From: CAVYWD01 sp963772225
GTDB lineage: Bacteria; Myxococcota; Myxococcia; Myxococcales; UBA5297
Assembly (NCBI GenBank): GCA_963772225.1
Contig: CAVYWD010000002.1
Span: forward strand, 496,001-560,000
Direction of reading: 5' to 3'
Length of the DNA stretch: 64,000 nucleotides
Positions 29,330 through 38,607 of the stretch are shown piece by piece. A program made the position numbers and the translations under genes. Positions within the stretch are counted from its first letter, which is position 1; each line of letters opens with the position of its first letter. The notes beneath the pieces were generated by a model. It saw only the letters and a list, made by a program, of their open reading frames with translations. It did no database searches and had not been told where the DNA came from.

Positions 29330-30526
29330 CTACGCTGGCACGTCCTCCTGCACCGGCAACGCAGCCCCGACGGATCCCCGGTGCCGCAGCCGCGCCGCCA
29401 CCCCTGCGCCGTCGGGCAGGCCGGCGTCGCGCGGCAGGAAGACCACGTCCGCGTCGGCGTAGTACGCGCGCCGGATGATCTCCTCCGGAAACTTCACGGC
29501 CTGCAGCGCGCCGCCGCAGAAGCGGCAGCTCGGCCCGTCGAGCGCGAGCGCGAGGGCGTCGCAGACGGTGCAGCGCACGCCCGCTGCGCTCAAGCCGGGG
29601 TCGACCACCAGGGTCTGCACCTCCCCCGCCTCCAATGCGAGCAGCACCGCGGGAATGCCCGCCTCCCCAAGGCCTCGAGCCGCCGCCTGGGCGAGGACCT
29701 CGTCTCTAAGCGCGAGCTGCCGCTCGCGGATCGCGCGCTCGACGGCCGGCCGGGCGTCGGAGAGCAGCCGATCGCGCAGCTCGCCGTCCGCCAGGCCCTG
29801 CGAATACCCGACGCGGGTCACCACGCGCGCGAGGACGCGCTCGGGCAAGTGGCTCTCGAACTGCTTGAGGATGAAGCTCTGGCCCGCCAGGACCACCGCG
29901 GCCTCCGGCTGGCCGTCGCTCGCCTTGATCAGCGGCTCGGCCGCGGCGCGCAGGTTGCGGTCCCTGATCTCCCCCAGGTGCGCCGAGAAGTTCCGCTGGC
30001 TCCAGCCGTTCCAGCCTCCCCGCGAGTGACGGCCGGGGAAGGACCGCTCGACGCGCGCCTCCAGGTCGACCACCCCGCAGCTCAGCTCGTAGAGGCGAGC
30101 CTCCTCGGTGGAAACGGCCGCGAGCAGGAGCGGCGGCGTCGAGGCGCAGGTCCGCACGAATGGCACCACACAGGGGCGCCGGTCGAGGGTGAGCTCCATG
30201 GGCCGGAACGGCGTGCGGGTGGCGATGACCCGAAAGAGCCCGATGGGCGCGCAACTGTACAGCGCCAGTCCGGTGAAGCCGTCGTCGTGCCGGTGGCGCA
30301 GCAGCCCGGCCGCGTAGTCCTCGATGGGCCGAAGGGTCTCTGACAGGTGCTCCGCCTCGGGGTCCTTCGAGGCCTTGAACGCCCGGCGAGCCTCCTCGGC
30401 GACGAAGATTCGGAGCGCCTCGCGCTGATGTTCGTCGGCGCGCGACGCGTCGAGGAAAAGGCTCGCCACCGGGAATTGCTGCTCCGGGACGGCGATGAGC
30501 TCTTTGAGCACCTGTTTGACGTCCAT
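29330..30526 (-). CDS. Bacterial eRF1-like release-factor family protein (baeRF10 type)
   Basis: 398 residues. The central block (SFPGRHSRGGWNGWSQRNF followed by RDRNLRAAAEPLIKA) and the following DGQPEAAVVLAGQSFILKQFE resemble the Vms1/baeRF10 branch of archaeo-eukaryotic release factors, where the GGW-x-x-W-S-Q region corresponds to the catalytic loop. A C-terminal zinc ribbon (CTVC and CRFC) resembles the eRF1 domain-3 region. Such proteins are thought to hydrolyse peptidyl-tRNA on stalled ribosomes. No membrane segment. It is divergent from an RNA/DNA helicase of the UPF1/IGHMBP2 type across 180 bases, which would fit an RNA quality-control pair. Family assignment is from pattern recall, not a search. 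Confidence 0.7.
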   Translation of the reverse strand: MDVKQVLKELIAVPEQQFPVASLFLDASRADEHQREALRIFVAEEARRAFKASKDPEAEHLSETLRPIEDYAAGLLRHRHDDGFTGLALYSCAPIGLFRVIATRTPFRPMELTLDRRPCVVPFVRTCASTPPLLLAAVSTEEARLYELSCGVVDLEARVERSFPGRHSRGGWNGWSQRNFSAHLGEIRDRNLRAAAEPLIKASDGQPEAAVVLAGQSFILKQFESHLPERVLARVVTRVGYSQGLADGELRDRLLSDARPAVERAIRERQLALRDEVLAQAAARGLGEAGIPAVLLALEAGEVQTLVVDPGLSAAGVRCTVCDALALALDGPSCRFCGGALQAVKFPEEIIRRAYYADADVVFLPRDAGLPDGAGVAARLRHRGSVGAALPVQEDVPA

Positions 30527-30706
30527 GCGTTGCTCCTCGCGGATGGGACTCCAAGCGTCCCTTTCACTCTGTTCCGCCGATTCAACAATCGGCACGGGCG
30601 CTCCGCGCGACGACCTCGTGGGCGCGTGCACCGGTTCGAACGCCCTCCCCGCCGCGGGCCGCCGCGCGATACATTCCCCCGCGCTTGCGCCGAAAGCCCC
30701 GACCCG

Positions 30707-32613
30707 ATGCGCCTCGAGGAACACGTCTCCCAGCTTCAGCGCCTGCTCGAGCTCGAGCGGGCCGAGGAGATCCAGCGCTTCGAGCTCGAGCAGAGCGGCC
30801 TGTCGCCGGAAGCGCGCCAGGGCCTCGGCCGCGCCATCGTCGGGCTCGTCGCCATCGACACCCGCCCGCTCGCAGGGCGAGTGCTGGTCGAATCTGGCGC
30901 CGACCCGCGCGGGCGCCGAGGTCCCCAGCTCGCAGATTCGCCCCGGGGCGATTGTGCGGAATCTCCCAGCGCCGAGGCACCGAGGAGCCAATCACCGGAG
31001 TCGTCGCACGCCTCTCGCGCGCCAAGCTCTCCGTCGCCTTCGACGAGGCTCCGCCGGAGTGGACGGAAGAGGGCGCGCTGGTGCTCGACCTTCAGCCCAG
31101 CGCGGTGACCTACGAGCGCCAGCGCACGGGCCTCGCTCGCCTGCTCTCCGGGGACGAGCCGACGCTTTCGCGCTGGCGCGCGCTCCTCCTCGGCGAGCGG
31201 GCTCCGACCTTCCACGGCGCCGCAGACTTCGAGCCCGAGGTGCCGCTCAACCTGGAGCAGCGCGGGGCGCTCGAGCGCGCCCTCTGCGCCGACGATCTGT
31301 TCCTGGTTCACGGGCCGCCGGGCACCGGAAAGACCACGGTCCTCGCCGAGATCGCCCTGGGCGCCGTGGCGCGGGGCGAGCGCGTGCTCGCCGCGGCGGC
31401 CTCGAACACGGCGGTCGACAACCTCCTTTCGCGCATTGCCGGCCGGGGCGCCAAGGTCGTGCGCCTCGGCCACGTGGCGCGGGTCAGCGAGCCGCTCCTC
31501 GAGCACACCCTGGACGAGCAGGTCGAGGCGAGCGAGGCGCGCCTCCTGGCCAAGGACCTGCTCGACGAGGCGCACGCGCTCCTCGCGCGGGCCAGAAAGC
31601 AGGCGAGCCGCGGCCGCTCGGCCAATCGCTACCGCGAGGCGCGGGAAGCGCGGGCGCAGGCGGGCCGCCTCTTCGCCGAGGCCCGAACGCGCATGCGCGG
31701 GATGCGCGAGCAGATCGTCCAGCGGGCGCAGGTGGTCTTCGCGACCTGCACCGGAGCGGAGGTGGCGCTGCTCGACGGGCAACGCTTTGACCTGGCCATC
31801 GTCGACGAGGCGACTCAGGCGACCGAGCCCGCCGCGCTCCTCGCGGTGCTGCGCGCGCGGCGCGCGGTCCTCGCCGGCGACCCGCGGCAGCTTCCGCCGA
31901 CGGTGATCTCTCAGGAGGCCGCCCGCGGGCTCTCCCGCTCGCTCTTCGAGCGACTCCTCGACCTCTACGGCGCGGACATCGTGACGATGCTGCGGGAGCA
32001 ACATCGGATGCACGCGCAGATCATGGATTACCCATCGCGACAGCTTTACCAAAGCCAGCTGCGCGCCCACCCGGCGGTGGCCGACCGCCGCCTGGGCGGC
32101 CTGCCCGGCGTTCGCTCGGACCTGCCGCCCGTCCGGTTCATCGACACCGCCGGGAAGGGCTTTGACGATGAGGCGAACGACGCCGGCGTGGGGAGCGAGA
32201 GCCGCCGCAACCCCGGCGAGGCGGCCCTGGTGGCCAAAGAGGTCGAGGCGCTGCTCGCGTCCGGACTCGCGCCCTCGCAGATCTCGGTCATCGCGCCCTA
32301 CTCCGCGCAGGTACAGACCTTGCGGGCGCTCCTGCCCATTGCCGATCTGGAGGTCGATACCGTGGACGGGTTCCAGGGCCGCGAGAACGAGGCGATCGCC
32401 GTGAGCCTCACGCGGAGCAACCCCGCGGGCGAGGTCGGGTTCCTCGCCGATGTGCGGCGGATGAACGTCGCCATCACCCGCGCGAAGCGCCACCTCCTCG
32501 TCGTCGGCGACAGCGCCACCGTGTGCGCGCACCCGTTCTACCGGGGCTTCGTCGACCACGCGACCGCGTGCGGCGGCTATGTCAGCGCGTGGGAGCTGCC
32601 GGATGTGCGCTGA
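30707..32613 (+). CDS. SF1 helicase of the IGHMBP2/UPF1 type (two frameshifts at 30890-30894 and 30959-30963)
   Basis: Restored length 634 residues. The N-terminal ~60 residues (MRLEEHVSQLQRLLELERAE, LGRAIVGLVAIDTRPLAGRV) lie in one frame, a short middle piece (APTRAGAEVPSSQIRPGAIV) in a second, and the rest in a third. Removing one A from each of two GAATC sites joins all three into a continuous protein. The C-terminal part holds Walker A GPPGTGKTT, motif Ia (AAAASNTAVDNLL), motif II VDEATQATEP, motif III AGDPRQLPPT, motif IV/V (DTVDGFQGRENE) and motif VI NVAITRAKRHLLVVGD. These are standard for 5'-3' SF1B helicases acting on RNA or DNA. Divergent from the release-factor-like gene and converging, with a 12-base gap, on an acyl-CoA dehydrogenase. 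Confidence 0.82.
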
Positions 32614-32625
32614 GGGACAGCGCCG

Positions 32626-33768
32626 CTATTTCAACAGATCGCGGGCGATGACCAGGCGCTGAATCTCGCTCGTCCCCTCGTAGATGGTCTGCACGCGCGC
32701 GTCCCGGAAGTAGCGCTCCACGGGGAAGGCGTCCGTTCCTCCGAGGGGGCCGTGGATCTGCAGGGCCCGGTCGCAGGCGCGCTGGGCCATCTCCGAACCG
32801 TACAGCTTGGCCATGGAGGCCTCGCGCGTGAAAGGGCGGCCCGACTCCTTGAGCCACGCCGCGCGAGCGGCCATCAGCTCGGCGGCCTTGAGCTGCGTCG
32901 CCGTGTCGGCGAGCTGGAAGCGCAGAGACTCGAGCTCGGCCGAGGGCTCGCCGGCGCTCTCGCGCTCTTGCAGGCGCCTGCGCGAGGCCTTCAGCGCCGC
33001 CCGCGCGACGCCCACCGCCTGCGAGGCGATGCCGATGCGCCCGCCGTCCAGCGCCATCATCGCGAGCTTGAACCCCTCGCCTTCCTTCCCGAGCAGGTTC
33101 TCGGCCGGCACCGCGCAGCCCTCGAAGCTCAAGGGCACGGTGGCCGAGGAGCGCAGGCCCATCTTCTCCTCGGGCTTGCCGACGACGAGCCCCGGCGTGC
33201 CGCGCTCGACCGCGAAGGCGCTGATGCCGCGCGCGCCCTTCTGCGCTCGGTCGCTGCGCGCCCAGACGACCATGAGGCCGGCGTAGCCGCCGTGGCTGAT
33301 CCACTGCTTGGCGCCGTCGAGGACAAAGGCGTTGCCGCGGCGCTCGGCGACGGTGCGCATCGCGGCCGCGTCCGAGGCGCTCTCGGGCTCCGAGAGGGCA
33401 AACGCGCCGCACACCGCCTCGCCCGAGACGAGAGGCGGAAGGAACCGGTCCCGCTGGGCCTCGGTGCCGAAGGCGCAGACGACTTCGGCCACCATGTTGG
33501 TCACCGAGACCGCCACGGCGAAGGACGCGTCCGCCTCGGCAATCTCCATCAGCGCGAGCGAGAGCGCCAGCGAGCCCGCCTGTGCCCCGCCATACTGCAA
33601 AGGGACGTTGACCCCCATGAGCTTGCGCCGGGCCGCCTCGCGCAAGAGCTCCACGGGGAAGCGCTCCTCGTCGGAGAGGCTCTTGGCCACTGGGGCGAGC
33701 CGCTCCCGCGCGAAGGCGCGCGCCTCGTCTCGAATCGCGCCCTGAGCGCCGGTGGGCGCGAAGTCCAC
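32626..33768 (-). CDS. Acyl-CoA dehydrogenase
   Basis: 380 residues from a GTG start. All acyl-CoA dehydrogenase regions are present: N-terminal helical domain (FPVELLREAARRKLMGVNVP), the FAD loop GAFALSEPESASDAA, the middle beta domain (QWISHGGYAGLMVVWAR) and the C-terminal signature region (MALDGGRIGIASQAVGVARAAL, QIHGPLGGTDAFPVERYFRD, IYEGTSEIQRLVIARDLLK). The catalytic Glu is in YEGTSEIQ. It oxidises an acyl-CoA to the 2-enoyl-CoA with transfer to ETF. Upstream, 4 bases away, is an AgmX-like gene and then a second acyl-CoA dehydrogenase; the two share the same layout but differ clearly, so this is not a recent duplication. Confidence 0.94.
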   Translation of the reverse strand: MDFAPTGAQGAIRDEARAFARERLAPVAKSLSDEERFPVELLREAARRKLMGVNVPLQYGGAQAGSLALSLALMEIAEADASFAVAVSVTNMVAEVVCAFGTEAQRDRFLPPLVSGEAVCGAFALSEPESASDAAAMRTVAERRGNAFVLDGAKQWISHGGYAGLMVVWARSDRAQKGARGISAFAVERGTPGLVVGKPEEKMGLRSSATVPLSFEGCAVPAENLLGKEGEGFKLAMMALDGGRIGIASQAVGVARAALKASRRRLQERESAGEPSAELESLRFQLADTATQLKAAELMAARAAWLKESGRPFTREASMAKLYGSEMAQRACDRALQIHGPLGGTDAFPVERYFRDARVQTIYEGTSEIQRLVIARDLLK

Positions 33769-33772
33769 GCGC

Positions 33773-34267
33773 TCACTTCCTCACGGAAAGGACGAACGGG
33801 TACTCGATGGGATGATCGCGGTTGTCCCCGGACTTGGGGAAAGTCCAGCCGCGCACAGCGAGCACGCACTCCACGACCTTGGGCTCCCGGAGCGTGCTCT
33901 TCATCGGGAGCGCCTTGGCGGAGGTCACCCGGCCCGCGGGGTCGATCACCGCGCTCACCACCACCTTGCCTTCGATCTTCTTTCCGGTCTCGGCGAGGAC
34001 GCCCTCGTAGCACTCCTGGATCTCCGGCATGTGGAAGCTCACCACCTGCCGGACGGACTCCGCGTCGAAGAGCATGTGCGAGACGTCGAGCTCGCGCTTC
34101 GGAGGAGGCTGCGCCGACGGTTTCTCGCCAGGTGCCTTGGCCTCCGAGTCGGCGCTTTCAGCCTCTGGCTTCTCCAACGCCGAGGGGGACGGCGATGCCT
34201 CCGCGGCCAAGGCAGCCCGAGGCAACGCCATCGCCAAGCCGATGAAGCAGATTCGAAGCGCTCTCAC
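33773..34267 (-). CDS. AgmX/TonB-like C-terminal domain protein
   Basis: 164 residues from GTG with GAGGAG ahead of it. Signal peptide ends near ALA-AEA. A 45-residue Ser/Pro/Glu/Lys-rich linker is followed by a compact domain (VVSFHMPEIQECYEGVLAE, GKVVVSAVIDPAGRV, VVECVLAVRGWTFPK) matching the AgmX/PglI C-terminal domain found in Myxococcus adventurous-motility proteins, a relative of TonB C-termini. Two Cys residues (QECYE and VECVL) probably form a disulfide. The domain is thought to link periplasmic proteins to the envelope. Its position between two metabolic dehydrogenase genes is odd and gives no clue to a partner. Confidence 0.82.
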   Translation of the reverse strand: MRALRICFIGLAMALPRAALAAEASPSPSALEKPEAESADSEAKAPGEKPSAQPPPKRELDVSHMLFDAESVRQVVSFHMPEIQECYEGVLAETGKKIEGKVVVSAVIDPAGRVTSAKALPMKSTLREPKVVECVLAVRGWTFPKSGDNRDHPIEYPFVLSVRK

Positions 34268-34289
34268 GTCGTCTCCTCTCGTCGAGAGA

Positions 34290-35432
34290 TTAGTCCTTCA
34301 GCACGGTCGCGGAGATCACCACCCGCTGGATCTCGCTCGTGCCCTCGTAGATCTCGGTGATCCGCGCGTCGCGAACGTGTCGCTCGGCGTCGTACTCCTT
34401 GGTGTAGCCGTAGCCTCCGAAGACTTGGAGCGCCTTGTTGGCCACGCGGCTCGCCATCTCCGAGGCGAAGAGCTTGGCCATCGCCGCCTCCTGGGTGTGG
34501 CGCACGCCCGAATCCTTCAGCGCGGCCGCGTGCCAGATGAGCAGGCGCGCGGCGTCGATCTCCGTGGCCATGTCGGCGAGCGAGAATTGGACCGCCTGGT
34601 GCTCGCAGATGAGCTTGCCGAACGACCGCCGCTCCTTGCTGTAGGCGACCGCCTCTTCGAACGCGGCCCGCGCGATTCCCAGCGCCTGCGCGGCGATTCC
34701 GATGCGGCCGCCGTCGAGGGTGGACATGGCGACCTTGAAGCCGTCGCCCTCGTTGCCCAGGCGGTTCGCCTTGGGCACGCGGCAGTCCTCAAAGAAGAGC
34801 GAGCAGCTCTGCGAGGCGCGGATCCCCATCTTGTTGTCGGGCTTGCCGCGGGTGAAGCCCTTGGCGTCGGTCGGCACCACGAAGGCGCTGATGCCCTTGT
34901 GCCTCTTCGCCGGGTCGGTCATGGCGAAGACCAGCACCGCGTCGGCGTTGGGGCCGTTGGTGATGAAGTTCTTGGAGCCGTTGAGCACGTAGCTCTCGCC
35001 GTCGGCGCGGGCGACCGTCTTCATCTCGGCGGCGTCGGAGCCGGACTGCGGCTCGGTCAGCGCGAAGGCGCCCAGCTTCTCCCCCCGCGCGAACGGCGTG
35101 AGCCACTGCTTCCGCTGCTCGTCGCTGCCATACTTGAAGACCGGGTCGCAGTAGAGCGAGTTGTTGACGCTCATGATGACGCCGGTGGACGCGCAGCCGC
35201 GGCAGATCTCCTCCATGGCCACGGCGTAGCTGACGCAGTCGAGCCCCGCGCCGCCCCATTCCTGAGGGATGGCCACCGCGAGCAGGCCCATCTCGGCGAG
35301 CTGGCGGACAGCCTGAGCCGGGAAGTGGTGCTCCTCGTCCCAGCGCCGGGCGTTCGGGGTGAGCTCCTTGGCGGCGAAGGTGCGGCAGAGCTTCTGGATC
35401 TCAGCCTGGGTTTCGGTCAGCTCCATGCGCAT
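34290..35432 (-). CDS. Acyl-CoA dehydrogenase
   Basis: 380 residues. N-terminal domain with ELTETQAEIQKLCRTFA, WGGAGLDCVSYAVAMEEI, the FAD-binding GAFALTEPQSGSDAAEM, middle beta domain (KNFITNGPNADAVLVFAM, GIRASQSCSLFFEDCRVP), and C-terminal MSTLDGGRIGIAAQALGIAR, QVFGGYGYTKEYDAERHVRD and IYEGTSEIQRVVIS. It corresponds most closely to short/branched or butyryl-CoA type dehydrogenases. The N-terminus could be the ATG at 35432 or 35426. It lies 22 bases upstream of the AgmX-like gene on the same strand; with the other dehydrogenase this suggests a fatty-acid or branched-chain degradation unit feeding ETF. Confidence 0.94.
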   Translation of the reverse strand: MRMELTETQAEIQKLCRTFAAKELTPNARRWDEEHHFPAQAVRQLAEMGLLAVAIPQEWGGAGLDCVSYAVAMEEICRGCASTGVIMSVNNSLYCDPVFKYGSDEQRKQWLTPFARGEKLGAFALTEPQSGSDAAEMKTVARADGESYVLNGSKNFITNGPNADAVLVFAMTDPAKRHKGISAFVVPTDAKGFTRGKPDNKMGIRASQSCSLFFEDCRVPKANRLGNEGDGFKVAMSTLDGGRIGIAAQALGIARAAFEEAVAYSKERRSFGKLICEHQAVQFSLADMATEIDAARLLIWHAAALKDSGVRHTQEAAMAKLFASEMASRVANKALQVFGGYGYTKEYDAERHVRDARITEIYEGTSEIQRVVISATVLKD

Positions 35433-35508
35433 CGGCTTTTGGCCTTTCGTGCCTTCGTGATGAAGGGGCGCGATTCTAGGGTCGCGCCGTCCGCCTTGCC
35501 AATCGGCA

Positions 35509-36201
35509 TCAGGGAGGCGGCGGCAGGTATCGCAAAGGGTCCCGCGGGACGCCGCCCTCGCGCACCTCGAAGTGGAGGTGCGGACCGCTGGTCTTGCTCG
35601 CCACGCCGACTCTGGCCACGGGGTTGCCGCGCTTCAGGCGCTGCCCCTCCTTCACCAGGTTGTCCAGGTTGTGGGCGTAGACGGTGACGAGGCCCCCGGC
35701 GTGCTCCACGATGACCAGCTTGCCGTAACCTTGCTGCTCGCCCGCGAACAACACCTGGCCGTCGGCCGCCGCGCCGACCATCGTGCCTTCCGGCGCGGCG
35801 ACGTCCAGGCCGTCGTGGCGCGCCTCGCCTCGGGGCCCGAAGCGCGCGTAGAGGACGCCGACCAGCGGCCAGCCGAGGGGCGCTGGCACCGCAAGGGACG
35901 AGCTCGCGGCCGGCTGTCCCGCGGTCGCGGCCTGGGCCGCCGGGGGTATCACGAGGTCTTGCCCTATCTTCAGAGGAGAGTCCTCCTCGAGCCCGTTGGC
36001 GCGGGCGAGCGCCGCCGCCGTCACACCGAATTGCCGGGCGATGCGCCACAGCGTGTCGCCGGGCTGGACGGTGTGCGTGTCGGCCTCAATCTCCGGCTCC
36101 GAGTGCCCCAGGTTGGGGGGCAGCCGAGACGGCCTGGGGCAACCGGTGAGCCCGAAGAGCGCCAGGGCCGCAAGGGCGACGAGCTCAGCCGCGCTGCGCA
36201 T
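35509..36201 (-). CDS. LysM-M23 lipoprotein (NlpD/EnvC-like)
   Basis: 230 residues. Lipoprotein signal (ALALFGLTGC, Cys22) then a LysM domain (HTVQPGDTLWRIARQFGV) and an M23/LytM domain. The M23 motifs are degenerate: RHDGLDVAAPEGT carries the first His/Asp, and SGPHLHFEVRE supplies the H-x-H. Both blocks are intact, so amidase-type endopeptidase activity is possible. NlpD-type proteins activate cell-wall amidases during division. The ATG at 36201 lies inside the end of surE (17-base overlap), and surE-nlpD is a classic gene order in proteobacteria, which supports the call. Confidence 0.88.
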   Translation of the reverse strand: MRSAAELVALAALALFGLTGCPRPSRLPPNLGHSEPEIEADTHTVQPGDTLWRIARQFGVTAAALARANGLEEDSPLKIGQDLVIPPAAQAATAGQPAASSSLAVPAPLGWPLVGVLYARFGPRGEARHDGLDVAAPEGTMVGAAADGQVLFAGEQQGYGKLVIVEHAGGLVTVYAHNLDNLVKEGQRLKRGNPVARVGVASKTSGPHLHFEVREGGVPRDPLRYLPPPP

Positions 36202-36940
36202 AGCCGGGCACCTCCCAGGTGCGCAGCGCATCGAGCAGGCGATGGTCGGTGAGGTCGAGGTGGAGCGGGGTCACCGAGATGGCGCCCAGGTCGAAGACTG
36301 CGTTGCAGTCCGAGCCGGGGATGTTCTCGTGGCGGGCTTCCTCTCCCCCAATCCAGTAGTAGCGCCGCCCGCGCGGGTCGAGCTTCTCCACCACCGACTG
36401 CCCATAGGTCCTCTTGCCCAGGCACGTCACCTCGAACCGGTCAGTGGGCGAGGCAGGAAAGTTCACGTTGAGGAGCGTCTTGCGCGGCAGCTCGCGCGCC
36501 GCGACCTCGACGGCCAGACGCGCCGCGAAACGGGCCGGCCTCTCGAAAGCCCCGTCGGTGCCGCAATATGAAAAGGCGACGGACGAGATGCCCAGCAGCG
36601 CGCCCTCCATGGCCGCCGCCACCGTGCCCGAGTAGACGACGTCGTTGCCCAGGTTGGGTCCGTGGTTGATTCCGGCGCACACCACGTCGGGCGGCTGGGC
36701 CTTCAGCAGGTGGTTGACCCCCACGTAGACGCAGTCGGTCGGCGTGCCGTCCACTTCGAACCAGTTGGGCCGCCGCTCTCGGATGCGCAGCGGCCGCGAG
36801 AGCGTGATGGCGTGCGAGGCCGCGCTCTGCTCGCGGTCGGGCGCCACCACGACGACCTCGCCCAGCTTCGAGAGCTCGGCATGCAGGGCGGCGAGCCCCG
36901 CGGAGTCGATGCCGTCGTCATTGGAGAGGAGCACGCGCAC
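36185..36940 (-). CDS. surE: 5'/3'-nucleotidase SurE
   Basis: 251 residues from a GTG start. SurE signature: VLLSNDDGIDSAGL (metal-binding DD near the N-terminus), APDREQSAASHAITL, GTPTDCVYVG, SGINHGPN-like block here read as AGINHGPNLGNDVVYSGTVA, and LNVNFP. These bind the divalent metal and the nucleotide phosphate. SurE removes 5'- or 3'-phosphates from nucleoside monophosphates and is a survival/stress protein. It overlaps the LysM-M23 gene at its end, as in nlpD-surE operons elsewhere. The GTG at 36940 is chosen because VRVLLSNDDG is the usual N-terminus of the family. Confidence 0.95.
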   Translation of the reverse strand: MRVLLSNDDGIDSAGLAALHAELSKLGEVVVVAPDREQSAASHAITLSRPLRIRERRPNWFEVDGTPTDCVYVGVNHLLKAQPPDVVCAGINHGPNLGNDVVYSGTVAAAMEGALLGISSVAFSYCGTDGAFERPARFAARLAVEVAARELPRKTLLNVNFPASPTDRFEVTCLGKRTYGQSVVEKLDPRGRRYYWIGGEEARHENIPGSDCNAVFDLGAISVTPLHLDLTDHRLLDALRTWEVPGYAQRG

Positions 36941-37050
36941 AGGGGTGCTCGTAGCAGATGACGCAGGCCACCTCAAGCTCGGCGCGAGCCCGCCGGCGCT
37001 CCCGGGGGCCGTCCTTGCGGCGCCCGCCTGGATGCACCACACTTTTGCGC

Positions 37051-38595
37051 ATGAGCGCCTCCTGGGTCGCCCTCTTCCTGGAAGTCGCGTTGGCGCAGGC
37101 ACCCGAGAGCCGGATGCCGGTTCTCCCAAAGGGGCCGCAGAGCGCCGTCCAGAAGGCCATCGACCAGGCTTCCTGCACCGGCGAGTACGCCGACGCCATC
37201 TTGGCGCTCGCGCCGCACGCGCGGGAATTCGAGCGCCAGCCCGAGGCGAACTACTCGTATTGCGTGCGCAACACCGCGACCTACGAGTGCCCGTATTACG
37301 GGCCCGACGCGCGGATGCGCCGGCGCACCATCCCGGTCGTCGCTCACGGCACGGCTTTCGCCTACCGCGAGAAGAACGACGAGTTCTACCTGCTCACCAA
37401 CGAGCACGTCGCCAGCTGGCCCTCGGTCACCGACGAGGACCACGAAGTCGGGGGCGTGCCGCTCGGGTGCCGGAAGATCGACGAGCAGCTGCGCCTGGTG
37501 CGCGACCAGTCCGACGACTACGAGCCCGGGCAGGTCCCGGTCGCCCGCGTCGCCGGCGACGCGCAGCTCGACGCCGCCATCCTCAAGTCCAAGCAGAAGC
37601 TCAACCTGATGCCCTACCGCATCGGGCGCAGCGCGCTCCTCAAGTCGGGCAACGTCGTCGAGGTCCGCGGGTATCCCTTGGGCCTGTTGCAGGCGACCAA
37701 CTTCGGCAAGGTGGTGAGCGCGTACGACCACGACCGCGAGCGGGGCTGGGACCACGTCGACTTCGTCACCGACGCGCTCGTCAGCCGCGGCAACTCGGGC
37801 AGCCCGGTGCTCGCCGTCTCCTGCCGCACCGGCGAGCTGGAGCTCGTGGGCCTCTACCACGCCGGTTACCGCGACTCGCCTGCGCTCAACGTGGTCATCG
37901 GCATCGACCAGCTCCGCGAGCTGATGGAGTCCTTCCGCAGGACGCGACCCTCGCGCTCCGGGGACGATGTCCCGCTCACGGCGGAGGCGCGCGGCGCCCT
38001 GCTCGTTGCGCTGGAGAAGAAAGGCGCCCTGCCTTACTTCCGCCTGGGCGATCGCACGGCGCGCGCTCGGCTCGAGGCCCCCAACACCCTCGTCTTCGAC
38101 GTGTTCGGCGACGGATTCCCCTCGCGGGACGGGGTCGCCGTCTCGCTGCGCGACGCCCCGGGCGACGGCGCCGGGGCCCTGGAATCCTTCGGAGTCGACC
38201 GGGGCGACGGCCGCTTGCGCTGGGCGCGGCCCGAGGCGGTCGACGCAGAGTCCCAGGACCTCGCGCGAAGGCTCCTCGACCTCGCGCGCCGGCAGCTCCA
38301 GCGGACGCTCGCGTTCCGCGAGGCTTCGCAGCAGGCCAAGGATTCCCGCGACGCGAGCCGCCGCGCCGCGGACACGCTCAAGCAGATCGACCGCACCCGC
38401 GTGGACGCGAACGAGCTGCTGCACGCCCTGGGAGAGATCGCCGCGCGCCTGCCGGAGACGCCCCCGGGCTCGGCGGGGCCCGAGGCCGGGCCGCCGACAG
38501 CCGCTGCTCCCGCGGGTCCCAGCGCTCCTCGCCTTCAAGCTCCCGAGGCGAAAGACCCGGGCGCGACTCGAGGTTCGCCCGACGTCGAGCGCTGA
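37051..38595 (+). CDS. Secreted trypsin-like serine protease with helical C-terminus
   Basis: 514 residues. A short signal peptide ends near ALA-QAPE. The catalytic triad is visible: His119 in TNEHVASWP, Asp174 in DAQLDAAIL and Ser249 in RGNSGSPVL. Four Cys residues precede the His (ASCTGEY, YSYCVRN, YECPYY). After the protease (to about residue 310) comes an extra domain of ~200 residues with an alpha-helical, Arg/Ala-rich section (LDLARRQLQRTLAFREAS) and a Pro/Ala-rich tail; no PDZ domain is recognisable. It is likely periplasmic or secreted. It stands alone on the plus strand between the minus-strand surE and cupin genes. Confidence 0.85.
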   Translation: MSASWVALFLEVALAQAPESRMPVLPKGPQSAVQKAIDQASCTGEYADAILALAPHAREFERQPEANYSYCVRNTATYECPYYGPDARMRRRTIPVVAHGTAFAYREKNDEFYLLTNEHVASWPSVTDEDHEVGGVPLGCRKIDEQLRLVRDQSDDYEPGQVPVARVAGDAQLDAAILKSKQKLNLMPYRIGRSALLKSGNVVEVRGYPLGLLQATNFGKVVSAYDHDRERGWDHVDFVTDALVSRGNSGSPVLAVSCRTGELELVGLYHAGYRDSPALNVVIGIDQLRELMESFRRTRPSRSGDDVPLTAEARGALLVALEKKGALPYFRLGDRTARARLEAPNTLVFDVFGDGFPSRDGVAVSLRDAPGDGAGALESFGVDRGDGRLRWARPEAVDAESQDLARRLLDLARRQLQRTLAFREASQQAKDSRDASRRAADTLKQIDRTRVDANELLHALGEIAARLPETPPGSAGPEAGPPTAAAPAGPSAPRLQAPEAKDPGATRGSPDVER

Positions 38596-38607
38596 GCGGC
38601 GCAACCG

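Noticed and set aside
32626..35432. Two acyl-CoA dehydrogenases as a recent tandem duplication
   Set aside because: They differ widely along their length and are separated by an unrelated gene; ancient paralogues are more likely.
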